In this document: positions 52,952 through 61,696 of the stretch, piece after piece | Position numbering within the stretch: position 1 is the first letter of the stretch | How the letters are laid out: every line of letters starts with the position of its first letter | Assembly: GCF_003326795.1 (NCBI RefSeq) | Contig: NZ_JPWI01000009.1 | Span: 1 to 64,000, forward strand | Source: Thalassospira profundimaris | Lineage (GTDB): Bacteria; Pseudomonadota; Alphaproteobacteria; Rhodospirillales; Thalassospiraceae | DNA: 64,000 nt | Direction of reading: 5' to 3' | Notes under the pieces: model-generated | Database searches by the model: none | What the model was told of the DNA's origin: nothing | Seen by the model: the letters and a program-made list of their open reading frames with translations, nothing else | Position numbers and translations under genes: made by a program

Positions 52952-53224
52952 CTAGTCGTCGCCCGATGACCGGATGACCGGTTCTTTCAGTCGCACGCCC
53001 CGACCAGTAGCAAGACTTGGTGCCTGCTCCCCGATCAATTCAACCCCCGCACGATCAAGGGCCTCGATCACCTTGGACAAGGTATCGACGACTCCGCGGA
53101 CATTTCCGTTGCTGGCTTCCATCCGCTGAATGGTCGGAACAGAGACCCCTGACATTTCCGCCAGCATTTTCTGGTCAATCCCCAAAAGGGCCCGCGCCGC
53201 GCGCATTTGTCCGGCTGAAATCAT
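52952..53224 (-). CDS. XRE-family helix-turn-helix regulator
   Basis: The 90-residue protein consists of one Cro/CI-type DNA-binding domain (MRAARALLGIDQKMLAEMSGVSVPTIQRMEASNG) and a short C-terminal extension with ALDRAGVELI, a pattern common in small alphaproteobacterial regulators. AAGGGA precedes ATG 53224. It is divergent from pyrE, with a palindrome between, and upstream of the second sulP on the same strand, whose control is possible. Confidence 0.88.
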   Translation of the reverse strand: MISAGQMRAARALLGIDQKMLAEMSGVSVPTIQRMEASNGNVRGVVDTLSKVIEALDRAGVELIGEQAPSLATGRGVRLKEPVIRSSGDD

Positions 53225-53307
53225 CAAGGTCCCTTTCCCAAAGGCAGGCCATCATTCTTTAGGGGGCAAATCTAGCACCTGAGAAATGATATTTCAAAAT
53301 AAATAAA

Positions 53308-53324
53308 TGATGTTTTAAACATCA
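53308..53324. promoter_or_regulatory. Palindrome between the XRE gene and pyrE
   Basis: TGATGTTT and AAACATCA are perfect eight-base arms around a single T. A related half-site, ATGATATTTCAAA, lies 20 bases to the left. The site is 84 bases upstream of the XRE start and suits an autoregulatory operator. Confidence 0.5.
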
Positions 53325-53502
53325 AAACTGCCATATTTTATAAACATGGTTCTTTTCATCCCGCCGCCCGCACCCGCCCCGGATTGTCAAACACAGGACA
53401 GCCAGCAAACCTGACCAAACGGTCAGCGGCTTTTCTTTGCGCTTTTGGACAGAAAGCGTTAAGAGGTCGGCAAATATTCGATCCGAGAAGGGTATATCCG
53501 CC

Positions 53503-54192
53503 ATGACCAACGAAAAACCGACCGCGCATTGCACCTATGCTGCGAAGACCGTCGCCAAGATTTTGCTTGATATTGGTGCGGTAAACTTCCGCCCGGAAGA
53601 AGCCTATATCCTGACATCCGGCTGGGCCAGCCCGGTCTATATCGATTGCCGCAAACTGATTTCCTTCCCGCGTGCACGCCGCAAGGTCATTGAACTCGCC
53701 GCCCGTCAGGTATCCGATGCGGCTGGCTACGAGGCCTTTGATGCGGTTGCTGGCGGTGAAACGGCTGGTATCCCCTATTCCGCATGGCTTGCCGATGCGC
53801 TTGACCTGCCAATGCAGTATGTCCGCAAAAAACCCAAGGGCTTTGGCCGCAAGGCCCGCATCGAAGGTGACATCCACGAAGGACAACGCGTTCTTCTGGT
53901 CGAAGACCTTGCCACCGACGGCGCATCGAAAGTCAATTTCGTCAACGCCATCCGCGAAGCCGGTGCCGAGTGCAAACACGCCTTTGTCGTCTTCTTCTAT
54001 GATATCTTTGAAGGTGCGCTTGACGAACTGCGCAAGGACGACATCGAAATGCATTACCTTGCGACCTGGGCCGATGTCCTCGCCGTTGCCGAGGAAGGTG
54101 AATATTTCAGCAAGGAAGCCATCGAAGGCGTTCGTTCTTTCCTGAATGATCCGATTGGCTGGTCCAAAGCCAATGGCGGCAAGCACGACTAA
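53503..54192 (+). CDS. pyrE: Orotate phosphoribosyltransferase
   Basis: The 229-residue enzyme joins orotate and PRPP to make orotidine 5'-phosphate in pyrimidine synthesis. The PRPP-binding motif is VLLVEDLATDGASK (about residues 131-144); FRPEEAYILTSGWASPVYIDCRKLISFPRARR at the start and VAGGETAGIPYSAWLADAL and YVRKKPKGFG in the middle are characteristic. ATG 53503 has GAGAAGGG upstream. It ends at a good terminator. Confidence 0.96.
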   Translation: MTNEKPTAHCTYAAKTVAKILLDIGAVNFRPEEAYILTSGWASPVYIDCRKLISFPRARRKVIELAARQVSDAAGYEAFDAVAGGETAGIPYSAWLADALDLPMQYVRKKPKGFGRKARIEGDIHEGQRVLLVEDLATDGASKVNFVNAIREAGAECKHAFVVFFYDIFEGALDELRKDDIEMHYLATWADVLAVAEEGEYFSKEAIEGVRSFLNDPIGWSKANGGKHD

Positions 54193-54214
54193 GCTGCAAC
54201 AAGCCCAAAAGACA

Positions 54215-54249
54215 AAACGCCCGCGGGTTCAACCAAGCGGGCGTTTTTT
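54215..54249 (+). terminator. Terminator after pyrE
   Basis: AACGCCCGC and GCGGGCGTT pair across a 12-base loop and six T residues follow. Confidence 0.9.
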
Positions 54250-54285
54250 ATTGCCTTTATTGCGCATCACAACGCAATCACATCA

Positions 54286-54990
54286 TCAGCTTGGTGGCGC
54301 AAGCACGATGTTGTTTTGCGGTATCATGCGTAAACGGTTTGCCAGATATCCGTGCTTGCACGCGATGAATTCGTGCAGTTCCCGATGGTAGGTGGCGGGC
54401 ACTGCGTTTCGGACCGTCTCGTGCTTGGCCAAATCACTTGCCCAGCCACGCAACCCGGGAAAACCGGCAAACAGATCCCGGTTCAGCCCGACCGCTATCA
54501 GGGCAAAAGGCCGAAAAACCGTCGCAAAAACGATATCGAGCATCGAAAGCTCTTTGCCCCCGTCCAGGGCCTGTGGCAGCACAAGACCGGACACAATCGA
54601 CATCTGTTTGTGGATCTGATGCATCGTTGCATCGACGCTGTTTTCAGACAGATCGCGATAAATCAGATCTGCGGTGAGGGATAATAACTTATCCCCGATC
54701 GCAACCACCGCCTGCGCCAAGGCTAGGTCATAGGCATCCGCCCCACACGGTTTTTTCCCCGTTATTGCCTCAAGGTATTGGCAGATGGCGGCGGCCTCAA
54801 ACAAGGTCCGCCCATCATCAACCACCAGAACAGGAACATTTCCGGTCGGGCTTAGCGCCAGAAACCAGTCCGGCTTGGCATCAAGGGCAATGTCTGTGCG
54901 TTTGTGGGCAATGCCATTTTGCGCCAGAACCATCGCGACACGCTGGACATAGGGGCAAAGCCGGTGACCGATCAAATGATACGATGTCAT
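54286..54990 (-). CDS. Glutathione S-transferase family protein
   Basis: The 234-residue protein has an N-terminal thioredoxin-like domain (YHLIGHRLCPYVQRVAMVLAQNGIAHKRTDIAL, with Cys-Pro-Tyr in the active loop as in omega-type members, then SPTGNVPVLVVDDGRTLFEAAAICQYLE) and a helical C-terminal domain. The cysteine suggests thiol-transferase or reductase activity rather than classical conjugation. It starts 37 bases after a VOC gene and probably shares its promoter, opposite a LysR gene. Confidence 0.9.
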   Translation of the reverse strand: MTSYHLIGHRLCPYVQRVAMVLAQNGIAHKRTDIALDAKPDWFLALSPTGNVPVLVVDDGRTLFEAAAICQYLEAITGKKPCGADAYDLALAQAVVAIGDKLLSLTADLIYRDLSENSVDATMHQIHKQMSIVSGLVLPQALDGGKELSMLDIVFATVFRPFALIAVGLNRDLFAGFPGLRGWASDLAKHETVRNAVPATYHRELHEFIACKHGYLANRLRMIPQNNIVLAPPS

Positions 54991-55027
54991 CAGTTCATCC
55001 CCCGCAGCATCACAACCAGTCATCGCC

Positions 55028-55399
55028 CTAGCCCATATGATGGATGTTGAGTTTGTTACCATCCAGATCGCGGAAGTAGGCCGCGTAAAACCCGTTTTCG
55101 TGGCGTTGCCCCGGCTCACCTTCCGACATCGCACCAAGCGAGATCGCCTTCTTGTAAAGCGCATCGACCTGATCACGCGACGCTGCTGAAAGTGCGATCA
55201 TCGTGCCATTTCCAACCGTTGCCGCATTCCCGTCAAACGGAACATGCACCGAAAATGCCGGGCTGTTTTCGCCGGCACTCCAAACGATAAAGTCCGGCTG
55301 CTCAAAGACGCGCTGCGCACCAAAACCGGCAAGCAATGCGTCATAGAACGCGCCCGAACGGGATAAATCATTGGTGCCGAGTGATGTGTATCCGATCAT
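55028..55399 (-). CDS. VOC-family protein
   Basis: The 123-residue protein is a small glyoxalase-fold protein: MIGYTSLGTNDLSRSGAFYDALLAGFGAQRVFE at the start and GFYAAYFRDLDGNKLNIHHMG at the end. AGGAAAG precedes ATG 55399. It forms a unit with the downstream GST gene, and a divergent LysR regulator and paired LysR boxes lie upstream, so an inducible electrophile-handling pair is likely. Confidence 0.9.
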   Translation of the reverse strand: MIGYTSLGTNDLSRSGAFYDALLAGFGAQRVFEQPDFIVWSAGENSPAFSVHVPFDGNAATVGNGTMIALSAASRDQVDALYKKAISLGAMSEGEPGQRHENGFYAAYFRDLDGNKLNIHHMG

Positions 55400-55452
55400 G
55401 TTTTCTTTCCTGACATATGAAGGTGAATTCCGTATGCCGACCACCGTAGGTA

Positions 55453-55508
55453 ATTTCAATTTTGCAATACATAGGCAGTTTTGTAGTATTTGATTGCAAA
55501 TTTGAAAT
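55453..55508. promoter_or_regulatory. Paired LysR boxes between VOC/GST and LysR
   Basis: The 16-base arms ATTTCAATTTTGCAAT (55453-55468) and ATTGCAAATTTGAAAT (55493-55508) are inverted copies with one mismatch, 24 bases apart. Each arm contains a T-N11-A dyad of its own. Confidence 0.6.
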
Positions 55509-55518
55509 GGAGTATTCG

Positions 55519-56391
55519 GTGGATTGGAACTACATCAAGTCATTCCTTGCCATTGTCGAAACGGGAAATCTCGAACAGGCAGCACAGAAAATCCGGGTAA
55601 GCACCACCACGGTATTTCGCCATATCCACGCCCTGGAGGAGCAAACCGGAAGCCGGTTGTTTGATCGAATACGCGGTCAGTATCACTTGACCGACACGGG
55701 AAATGAAATGCTCGTTCCCGCCCGTCAGATCATGAATAGTTTCGATACCATCAGCACCCATGTTGCCGGTGCCGATACTGATCTTGGCGGGCTGGTCCGA
55801 TTAACCGCCCCGACCAGTTTTTCATATTTTCTCTTGCCAGATTGCATCGCCAAACTTCATCAACGCTGGCCCGAAATTCAGGTGGAATTGCTTGCCAGCA
55901 ATCTGGAATTCAATATGACACAGCGATATGCAGATATCGCCATTCGCGTTGCGGCAAACCCGCCAGACCATCTCGTTGGCACCGAAGTCCGGAAAATTGA
56001 ATGGGGCATATACGGCGCAACAGGAAAATACACACCGGACGGGCTAGACACGATGTTCGATCACACTTTCATCGGTGGTGCAGGAAACCTTGTGGGTCAC
56101 GCGACGTTCAAGTGGCTCGATCAACATATTCGCAAACCATACAAACAGCGAACAGATGATCTGATTGCCATGGCGCAACTTGCGCATGCGGGATGTGGCC
56201 TTGCCTGTTTGCCAGCTGATCTTGCCCGGCCCGGTTTGCAATTGCTGGCAAAGCTGCCTGATGTTCCCGCAAACAGGCTTTGGGTTTTGACCCACCCTGA
56301 TCTGCGCCATATTTCGCGCATCCGAGAAACCATGCGCTGGATCAGCAAGTCCTTGAAAAATGATCCTCGGCTGAATCTTGCACAGACTTAG
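55519..56391 (+). CDS. LysR-family regulator
   Basis: The 290-residue protein has the helix-turn-helix WNYIKSFLAIVETGNLEQAAQKIRVSTTTVFRHIHALEEQTGSRLFDR and a LysR substrate domain (LVRLTAPTSFSYFLLPDCIAKLHQRWPEIQVELLA, ADIAIRVAANPPDHLVG). GTG 55519 is chosen: GGAG lies six bases ahead and the family starts at this Asp-Trp. ATG 55507 sits within the right LysR box and has no good Shine-Dalgarno. Likely controls the VOC/GST pair. Confidence 0.88.
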   Translation: MDWNYIKSFLAIVETGNLEQAAQKIRVSTTTVFRHIHALEEQTGSRLFDRIRGQYHLTDTGNEMLVPARQIMNSFDTISTHVAGADTDLGGLVRLTAPTSFSYFLLPDCIAKLHQRWPEIQVELLASNLEFNMTQRYADIAIRVAANPPDHLVGTEVRKIEWGIYGATGKYTPDGLDTMFDHTFIGGAGNLVGHATFKWLDQHIRKPYKQRTDDLIAMAQLAHAGCGLACLPADLARPGLQLLAKLPDVPANRLWVLTHPDLRHISRIRETMRWISKSLKNDPRLNLAQT

Positions 56392-56574
56392 GTGTTTGGC
56401 GCACCAAACATCGCAATGATGGATTGTTCATCCTCGCAGACTGGACAGCGTGAACAACCACGTTCAATATGTTCCCAAGTAAAAGCAAAGCCATAGACCG
56501 AACTATGGCAGATATCCGGGACAATACACAGACGCGATCAGGGCAAGATTACCCGACGGTCAAAGGAGCAACCC

Positions 56575-57132
56575 ATGTCGATGCACAAGACGGCCAAATG
56601 CCTGACCATGATTGCAATGGGCTTTGCCTTGTCTGGCTGTTTGCTTGACGCCAAGGAACCGGTCACGGTTGCCAATGAGTCCCAGACGCTGGTCACGCCC
56701 TGGGGCGCACCATCATCAACACGCAGTACCGCAACGAGCAGCAGCGACAGCAATCTGGTGATGATGGAAGACGCCAACCGCAAGGCGCTTGACCAGATTC
56801 AGCAAAAACAGATCGACGAGGCGCGAATTGCCCTCGGCATCCTTGATCGCATGGCAAAGCGTTGCGTTCAGGATGGCGATGCTGCGGCCTGCGCGACACT
56901 TCAGACCAATTGGGCACCCCTGTCGCAACAGTTGCATAAAACCCTGTCGATGATGGCCGGGGACAGCATGCAGATGCCGATGACCGATCCTTCAAATGAT
57001 CCGGCGATGGTGCCCGCAAATGACAGTCCGCCAAGGCCTCCGGCTCCGGCAACGAGTGCGCCTGCAGGCGATAGCGACACCCCGACAATGGAAAAGATCA
57101 TTCCCATGAGCAGTTCGGGCTCGGACGGCTGA
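56575..57132 (+). CDS. Putative lipoprotein
   Basis: The 185-residue product starts with a lipoprotein signal: a basic start, hydrophobic MIAMGFALSGC, and the lipobox LSGC with Cys22. Residues about 60-130 are helical (ANRKALDQIQQKQIDEARIALGILDRMAKRCVQ, with two further cysteines), and the last 50 are rich in Pro, Ser and Asp and look disordered. I do not recognise the mature domain. AAAGGAGC precedes ATG 56575. It appears to be a single gene. Confidence 0.7.
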   Translation: MSMHKTAKCLTMIAMGFALSGCLLDAKEPVTVANESQTLVTPWGAPSSTRSTATSSSDSNLVMMEDANRKALDQIQQKQIDEARIALGILDRMAKRCVQDGDAAACATLQTNWAPLSQQLHKTLSMMAGDSMQMPMTDPSNDPAMVPANDSPPRPPAPATSAPAGDSDTPTMEKIIPMSSSGSDG

Positions 57133-57282
57133 AGATCTTTTCAACTCAATGAGCTGCACTTTGAGATAGAACAAAGAAAACTTCCGGTTACTTCGATATC
57201 GTGCTTGGCATGACGTTTAGACCTGTAGGGTTTGGCACCGTTCCGGTCTGCGCCACGTCTTTTATGCAACGGAGATCAACCT

Positions 57283-58125
57283 ATGTATCGGGATATTCTT
57301 GTTCACATCGACACCTCGCCAGCGTGCAAGGAACGTCTTTCGGTCGCATTGAAAATCGCAAAGGCACAGAACGCCCATCTGACGGGTCTGTATCTTTTGC
57401 CATACCCCGAAATTCCGCGTTTCATGGAAGTTCAGATCACCGAGGAAATCATCTCCCAGCAGCGCGCAGCCATGGCGGAAACCGGCAACGTTGCCCGCAA
57501 GGAGTTCGAAAGCACCTGTGAAGCAGCAGGCATTTCGTTCAGTTGGCAACAGACTTCCTGCCCGGCATCCGAAATTGCCGAAACCACCGCCATGTATGCC
57601 CGCCACCACGATTTGACGGTCCTGGGGCAGCGCGATCCGGAAAGCTCCGATCCGTGCTCGGTCTCTGAAATGCCTGACAAGGTTATCCTCACATCTGGCG
57701 CACCGGTGCTTGTCGTTCCCTATGTCGGACGTTTTGACGCCATTGGCGAACGCGTCATGGTCGCATGGAAGCCTTATCGCGAGGCCGTTCGTGCGGTAAA
57801 TGACGGTATGCCGTTCCTTGAGAATGCCAAATCTGCGCTGGTGCTGTGTGCGGATCCGAACAAGGGTGCGCGCGATACCATGCCGGTGCCGGGCACCAAT
57901 GTAACCGCACGCCTTGAACGCCATGGCATCAAGGTTCGCCGTGAAACCATGAACGCAACCGGAATCAGCGTTGGGGATCTGCTGCTGTCGCGTGCGGCGG
58001 ATGAAAGCATCGATCTGATCATTTGTGGTGCCTATGGCCGCCCCCGTCTGCGCGAACTGATGATGGGTGGTGTCACCCAGCATCTGCTGCGCCACATGAC
58101 GGTTCCCGTTCTGATGTCTCATTGA
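57283..58125 (+). CDS. Universal stress protein, tandem UspA domains
   Basis: This 280-residue protein has two UspA-type alpha/beta domains. The first begins YRDILVHIDTSPACKERLSVALKIAK; the second begins about residue 160 (ERVMVAWKPYREAVRAVNDGMPFL) and ends with the nucleotide-binding-type motif GAYGRPRLRELMMGGVTQHLLRHMTVPVLMSH. Such proteins help survival under stress or low oxygen. ATG 57283 has CGGAGA upstream; the frame extends upstream to 57232 without support. Confidence 0.92.
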   Translation: MYRDILVHIDTSPACKERLSVALKIAKAQNAHLTGLYLLPYPEIPRFMEVQITEEIISQQRAAMAETGNVARKEFESTCEAAGISFSWQQTSCPASEIAETTAMYARHHDLTVLGQRDPESSDPCSVSEMPDKVILTSGAPVLVVPYVGRFDAIGERVMVAWKPYREAVRAVNDGMPFLENAKSALVLCADPNKGARDTMPVPGTNVTARLERHGIKVRRETMNATGISVGDLLLSRAADESIDLIICGAYGRPRLRELMMGGVTQHLLRHMTVPVLMSH

Positions 58126-58160
58126 TCCCTTTTGATCAGTCTGCCCAATCGCAAAGCTGT

Positions 58161-58188
58161 AAAACCGGTCAGGAAACTGGCCGGTTTT
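58161..58188 (+). terminator. Terminator after the universal stress gene
   Basis: AAAACCGGTCAG and CTGGCCGGTTTT pair around GAAA with a single wobble. Confidence 0.85.
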
Positions 58189-58323
58189 ATGCTTTTAAAG
58201 TCGATTTCCGGATCAAAGATCAGACACGGCACAGGAAAGAGTTGCGCCGCAAAACGGTAGGCTTAAAGTGCAATAAACTGCTTTCGGGTTTCAGGGACCC
58301 ATATCAAAATACAGAGGTTCGAA

Positions 58324-59715
58324 ATGACCATCGACGCCACCAACGTCAATCCGACCATCCCGGGCAATTCCGATGCCAGCCGCGATGTCGCAAGCTATCT
58401 GCATCCCTATACCAATCTGGTCACGCACGAAAAAACCGGCCCGCATATCATCACGGGCGGGAATGGTATCTATGTGACCGATGACAGTGGTCGCAACCTG
58501 ATCGAAGGCATGGCCGGCCTGTGGTGTGCGTCCCTTGGCTTTAGCGAAAAGCGTCTGGTTGACGCCGCGACCAAGCAGCTCAGCACCCTGCCCTATTACC
58601 ATACCTTTGCGTCCAAAAGCACAAACCCGGCGATTGATCTGGCAGAGAAGCTGCTTGAACTGGTTCCGGTCCCGATGTCGAAGGTCTTCTTTGCCAATAG
58701 TGGCTCGGAAGCAACGGATTCTGCGGTCAAGATGGTTTGGTACTATCACAACGCCATCGGTCAGCCTGAAAAGAAAAAGATCATTTCGCGCAAGAAAGGC
58801 TATCACGGTGTCACCGTTGCAGCTGCGTCAATGACCGGTCTTCCGGGCAACCACAAACTGTTTGATCTGCCGATTGATCGTATCCTTCATACCGACACCC
58901 CGCATTACTGGCGCGAAGCGCAGCCGGGCGAAGAGGAAGAAGATTTCGCAACCCGCCTTGCCGAACAGCTTGAAGACCTTATTCAGGCCGAAGGCCCCGA
59001 AACCGTCGGTGCCTTTATTGCCGAACCGATCATGGGGGCCGGTGGCGTGATTGTTCCGCCACGCACCTATTTCGAGAAAATCCAGGAAGTCCTCAAACGC
59101 TATGACATCCTGTTCATTGCCGATGAAGTGATTTGCGGCTTTGGCCGTACCGGACGGATGTTTGCGACCGAGACCTTTAACCTCAAACCGGACATGATCA
59201 CGGTCGCCAAACAGCTGTCATCGGCTTATCAGCCGATTTCAGCCCTGTTCATCAATGACACGATTTATCAGGCGGTCAAAAAAGGCTCCAACGAGGTTGG
59301 CACCTTTGGCCATGGCTTTACCTATTCCGGCCATCCAGTTGCGGCGGCAGTTGCTCTTGAGACTCTTAAAATCTATGAAGAAGACGGCATTATCGAGCAT
59401 GTCCGCAATGTCATGTCGCCGTTCCAGAAACGCCTGAAAGACCTGAACAAGTTTGATCATGTTGGCGAAACCCGTGGTCGCGGCCTGATCGGGGCGTTTG
59501 AACTGGTTGCAGACAAATGCGCAAAAACCCCGTTCGAGCCTTATGGCGCTGCGGGCAAGGCCGTTGCCGAGGCCTGCCTTGAACAGGGCGTGATCCTGCG
59601 TGCACTGGGTGACACGGTCGCCTTCTGCCCGCCGCTGATCATTACCGAAGACCAGATCAATGACATGTTTGATAAGGTCGAAGCCGGTCTGACGGCTTGG
59701 CATGCAACCCGGTAG
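58324..59715 (+). CDS. Class III aminotransferase (omega-transaminase type)
   Basis: This 463-residue PLP enzyme belongs to the class III family of omega-amino acid:pyruvate aminotransferases. The PLP phosphate site is FANSGSEATDSAVKM (122-136), Asp267 in FIADEVICGFGRTG contacts the pyridine nitrogen, and the Schiff-base lysine is Lys296 in MITVAKQLSSAYQP. The N-terminal GMAGLWCASLGF and YYHTFASKSTNPA match amine/beta-alanine/putrescine-type transaminases. Substrate cannot be fixed; it stands alone with no amine-catabolic neighbours. Confidence 0.92.
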   Translation: MTIDATNVNPTIPGNSDASRDVASYLHPYTNLVTHEKTGPHIITGGNGIYVTDDSGRNLIEGMAGLWCASLGFSEKRLVDAATKQLSTLPYYHTFASKSTNPAIDLAEKLLELVPVPMSKVFFANSGSEATDSAVKMVWYYHNAIGQPEKKKIISRKKGYHGVTVAAASMTGLPGNHKLFDLPIDRILHTDTPHYWREAQPGEEEEDFATRLAEQLEDLIQAEGPETVGAFIAEPIMGAGGVIVPPRTYFEKIQEVLKRYDILFIADEVICGFGRTGRMFATETFNLKPDMITVAKQLSSAYQPISALFINDTIYQAVKKGSNEVGTFGHGFTYSGHPVAAAVALETLKIYEEDGIIEHVRNVMSPFQKRLKDLNKFDHVGETRGRGLIGAFELVADKCAKTPFEPYGAAGKAVAEACLEQGVILRALGDTVAFCPPLIITEDQINDMFDKVEAGLTAWHATR

Positions 59716-59755
59716 GCAATCACTTTTTCCGGTGTGAGTCACACTTGACGCTTAC

Positions 59756-59790
59756 ATCCCGTGCAATCAAACCGGTTGCACGGGATTTTC
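59756..59790 (+). terminator. Terminator after the aminotransferase gene
   Basis: ATCCCGTGCAA and TTGCACGGGAT pair perfectly around an eight-base loop; T residues follow. Confidence 0.88.
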
Positions 59791-59879
59791 CATTTTATGT
59801 CATTTGCAATGAAGATCGCCGAAAAATAGAAAACACGACACCAAGAACCAACAGTCAATTGATTTTTCCTATAACTAAA

Positions 59880-60074
59880 ATCAATATAATTGTGACGGCA
59901 AAGGCGTTCAAATCCTTGCCAAATGAAGCCAATAGGCCCAAATTGAAAACTGTATTGAGATGGGGCGAGCCCGCATATCCCGCGATGGCGCGCCTCTTGG
60001 GAAAAGATCGACAAACGAGAGACGGAACACCTTCTCTGTTCGAACGGTTCCAAACTAAACTGGAATCGCTTTAA
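59880..60074 (+). pseudogene. Possible remnant of a DUF1801-type gene
   Basis: The frame ending at TAA 60072-60074 reads LKTVLRWGEPAYPAMARL and ends LFERFQTKLESL. LRWGEPAY resembles the most conserved stretch of DUF1801 (YdhG-like) proteins, but the length (about 60 residues), the lack of a start with a ribosome-binding site, and the broken downstream match argue for a decayed copy, or for chance. Confidence 0.25.
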
Positions 60075-60077
60075 TTT

Positions 60078-60091
60078 TTGACAAGGGTCAA
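60078..60091. promoter_or_regulatory. FNR/FixK-type box upstream of hemA
   Basis: TTGACAAGGGTCAA is a perfect TTGAC/GTCAA dyad with the four-base spacer of Crp/Fnr-family anaerobic regulators. It lies 150 bases before the hemA start. Confidence 0.65.
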
Positions 60092-60240
60092 TGCCGGATC
60101 GGTCGCCATGTCCGATAAGGGAATAATCAAGCCCCGGTCAAAACAGACAGATATGTTCTGATCAGGTTCCTGATCCGGGCGCTGACAGAGCTTTGTGACC
60201 AACCAGTCTGGTCACACAGAGACAGGCGAAAGAACCAAAG

Positions 60241-61458
60241 ATGAATTATAACAACTTCTTCAAAGACGCATTGTCCGGCCTGAAAGCAGAGGGCCGCTAT
60301 CGCGTGTTCGCCAACCTTGAACGTATTGTCGGCAAATTCCCGAAGGCCATGTATCATCCCGGCAACGGCGAAGCCCCGCGTGAAATTACTGTTTGGTGTT
60401 CCAATGACTATCTTGGCATGGGACAGCATCCGAAAGTAATTGAAGCGATGCAGAATGCCATTACCGGCCAGGGTGGTGGCGCAGGTGGTACGCGCAATAT
60501 TTCCGGTTCCAACCATCTGCATGTCGCGCTTGAGCAAGAGCTCGCCGATCTGCATGGCAAGGAAGCCGCCCTTTTGATGACGTCGGGCTATGTCGCAAAC
60601 TGGACGACGCTTTCGACCCTTGGCGCCAAACTTCCTGATTGTGTGATTATCTCGGACTCGCAGAACCATAATTCCATGATCGAAGGCATGCGTCATTCCA
60701 AGGCCGAACGCCGTATCTGGGAACATAATGACGTCGAAAATCTTGAAGCGATCCTTAAGGATATCGGGCCCGAGCGCGCCAAGATTGTCGCATTTGAATC
60801 CGTTTATTCGATGGATGGCGATATCGCCCCGATCGGTCAAATCCTTGATCTTTGCGAAAAGTACAATGCGATTTCATATCTGGACGAAGTCCATGCGGTC
60901 GGTATGTATGGTCCGCACGGCGGCGGTGTTGCCGAACGTGACGGTGTCATGGACCGCGTTGACATCATTCAGGGTACCCTTGCCAAGGCATTCGGTGTGA
61001 TTGGTGGCTATATCGCGGCCAAACCGGAAATCGTCGATTTCGTTCGCAGCTTTGGCAACGGCTTCATCTTTACCAGTTCCCACCCGCCAAGCATTGCGGC
61101 TGGTGCATTGGCATCCGTCCGTCATCTCAAGAAAAGCAACGAAGAACGCCTTGCCCAGAAGGAACGCGCAGAAACCCTGCGTGAACGCATGCGGGCTGCG
61201 GGTCTTCCGGTAATGGATGCGCCAAGCCATATCGTGCCCTTGATGGTTGGCGATGCCGCCATGTGCAAGGAAGCAAGTGACCGGCTTCTGTTCGAACATG
61301 ATATCTATGTTCAGCCCATCAACTATCCGACGGTGCCGCGTGGCACGGAACGTCTGCGCTTTACCCCCGGCCCGCTTCATGACGACGCGCTGATTGATCA
61401 CCTGATCGACTCGCTTCTGACCGTTTGGGGACAGCTGGGAATTTCCAAGGCAGCCTGA
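60241..61458 (+). CDS. hemA: 5-aminolevulinate synthase
   Basis: The 405-residue PLP enzyme condenses glycine and succinyl-CoA to 5-aminolevulinate, the first step of haem synthesis in Alphaproteobacteria. Characteristic stretches are [104 protein letters not shown] and [16 protein letters not shown] with the PLP lysine Lys249. An FNR-type box upstream parallels that of hemN in this window. Confidence 0.97.
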   Translation: MNYNNFFKDALSGLKAEGRYRVFANLERIVGKFPKAMYHPGNGEAPREITVWCSNDYLGMGQHPKVIEAMQNAITGQGGGAGGTRNISGSNHLHVALEQELADLHGKEAALLMTSGYVANWTTLSTLGAKLPDCVIISDSQNHNSMIEGMRHSKAERRIWEHNDVENLEAILKDIGPERAKIVAFESVYSMDGDIAPIGQILDLCEKYNAISYLDEVHAVGMYGPHGGGVAERDGVMDRVDIIQGTLAKAFGVIGGYIAAKPEIVDFVRSFGNGFIFTSSHPPSIAAGALASVRHLKKSNEERLAQKERAETLRERMRAAGLPVMDAPSHIVPLMVGDAAMCKEASDRLLFEHDIYVQPINYPTVPRGTERLRFTPGPLHDDALIDHLIDSLLTVWGQLGISKAA

Positions 61459-61480
61459 CGCCAAAAGCTAATGACAGATC

Positions 61481-61513
61481 AAAGGCCGGTGGCATACGCC
61501 CCGGCCTTTTTTC
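61481..61513 (+). terminator. Terminator after hemA
   Basis: AAAGGCCGG and CCGGCCTTT form the stem, with six T residues at the 3' side. Confidence 0.9.
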
Positions 61514-61696
61514 GTGATCCGGGTAAATTGCGACACCGTAAGTCAGATCATTGACGTCTGACATTTGCTTTCGCGACGGGGCGCTCTATATTGAGGGTCC
61601 GCAAACCGATCACCCGGCCATAACTGGCAAGATCGAACTTGCAATTAAGAACCGTTCGCGTTAACGTCGGACCTGTGATCAATCAGGGACCGCATC

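Larger units (their letters stand above)
59716..60240. other. Intergenic region between the aminotransferase gene and hemA
   Basis: This 525-base gap holds a terminator at the left, an AT-rich stretch with a possible gene remnant (59880-60074), and an FNR-type box at 60078-60091 that belongs to hemA. No RNA gene was recognised. Confidence 0.5.

Noticed and set aside
59697-60074. A full-length 125-codon gene after the aminotransferase
   Set aside because: Its start lies inside the aminotransferase gene and its first half crosses a terminator; only the end shows a possible family match, so it is listed as a doubtful remnant.
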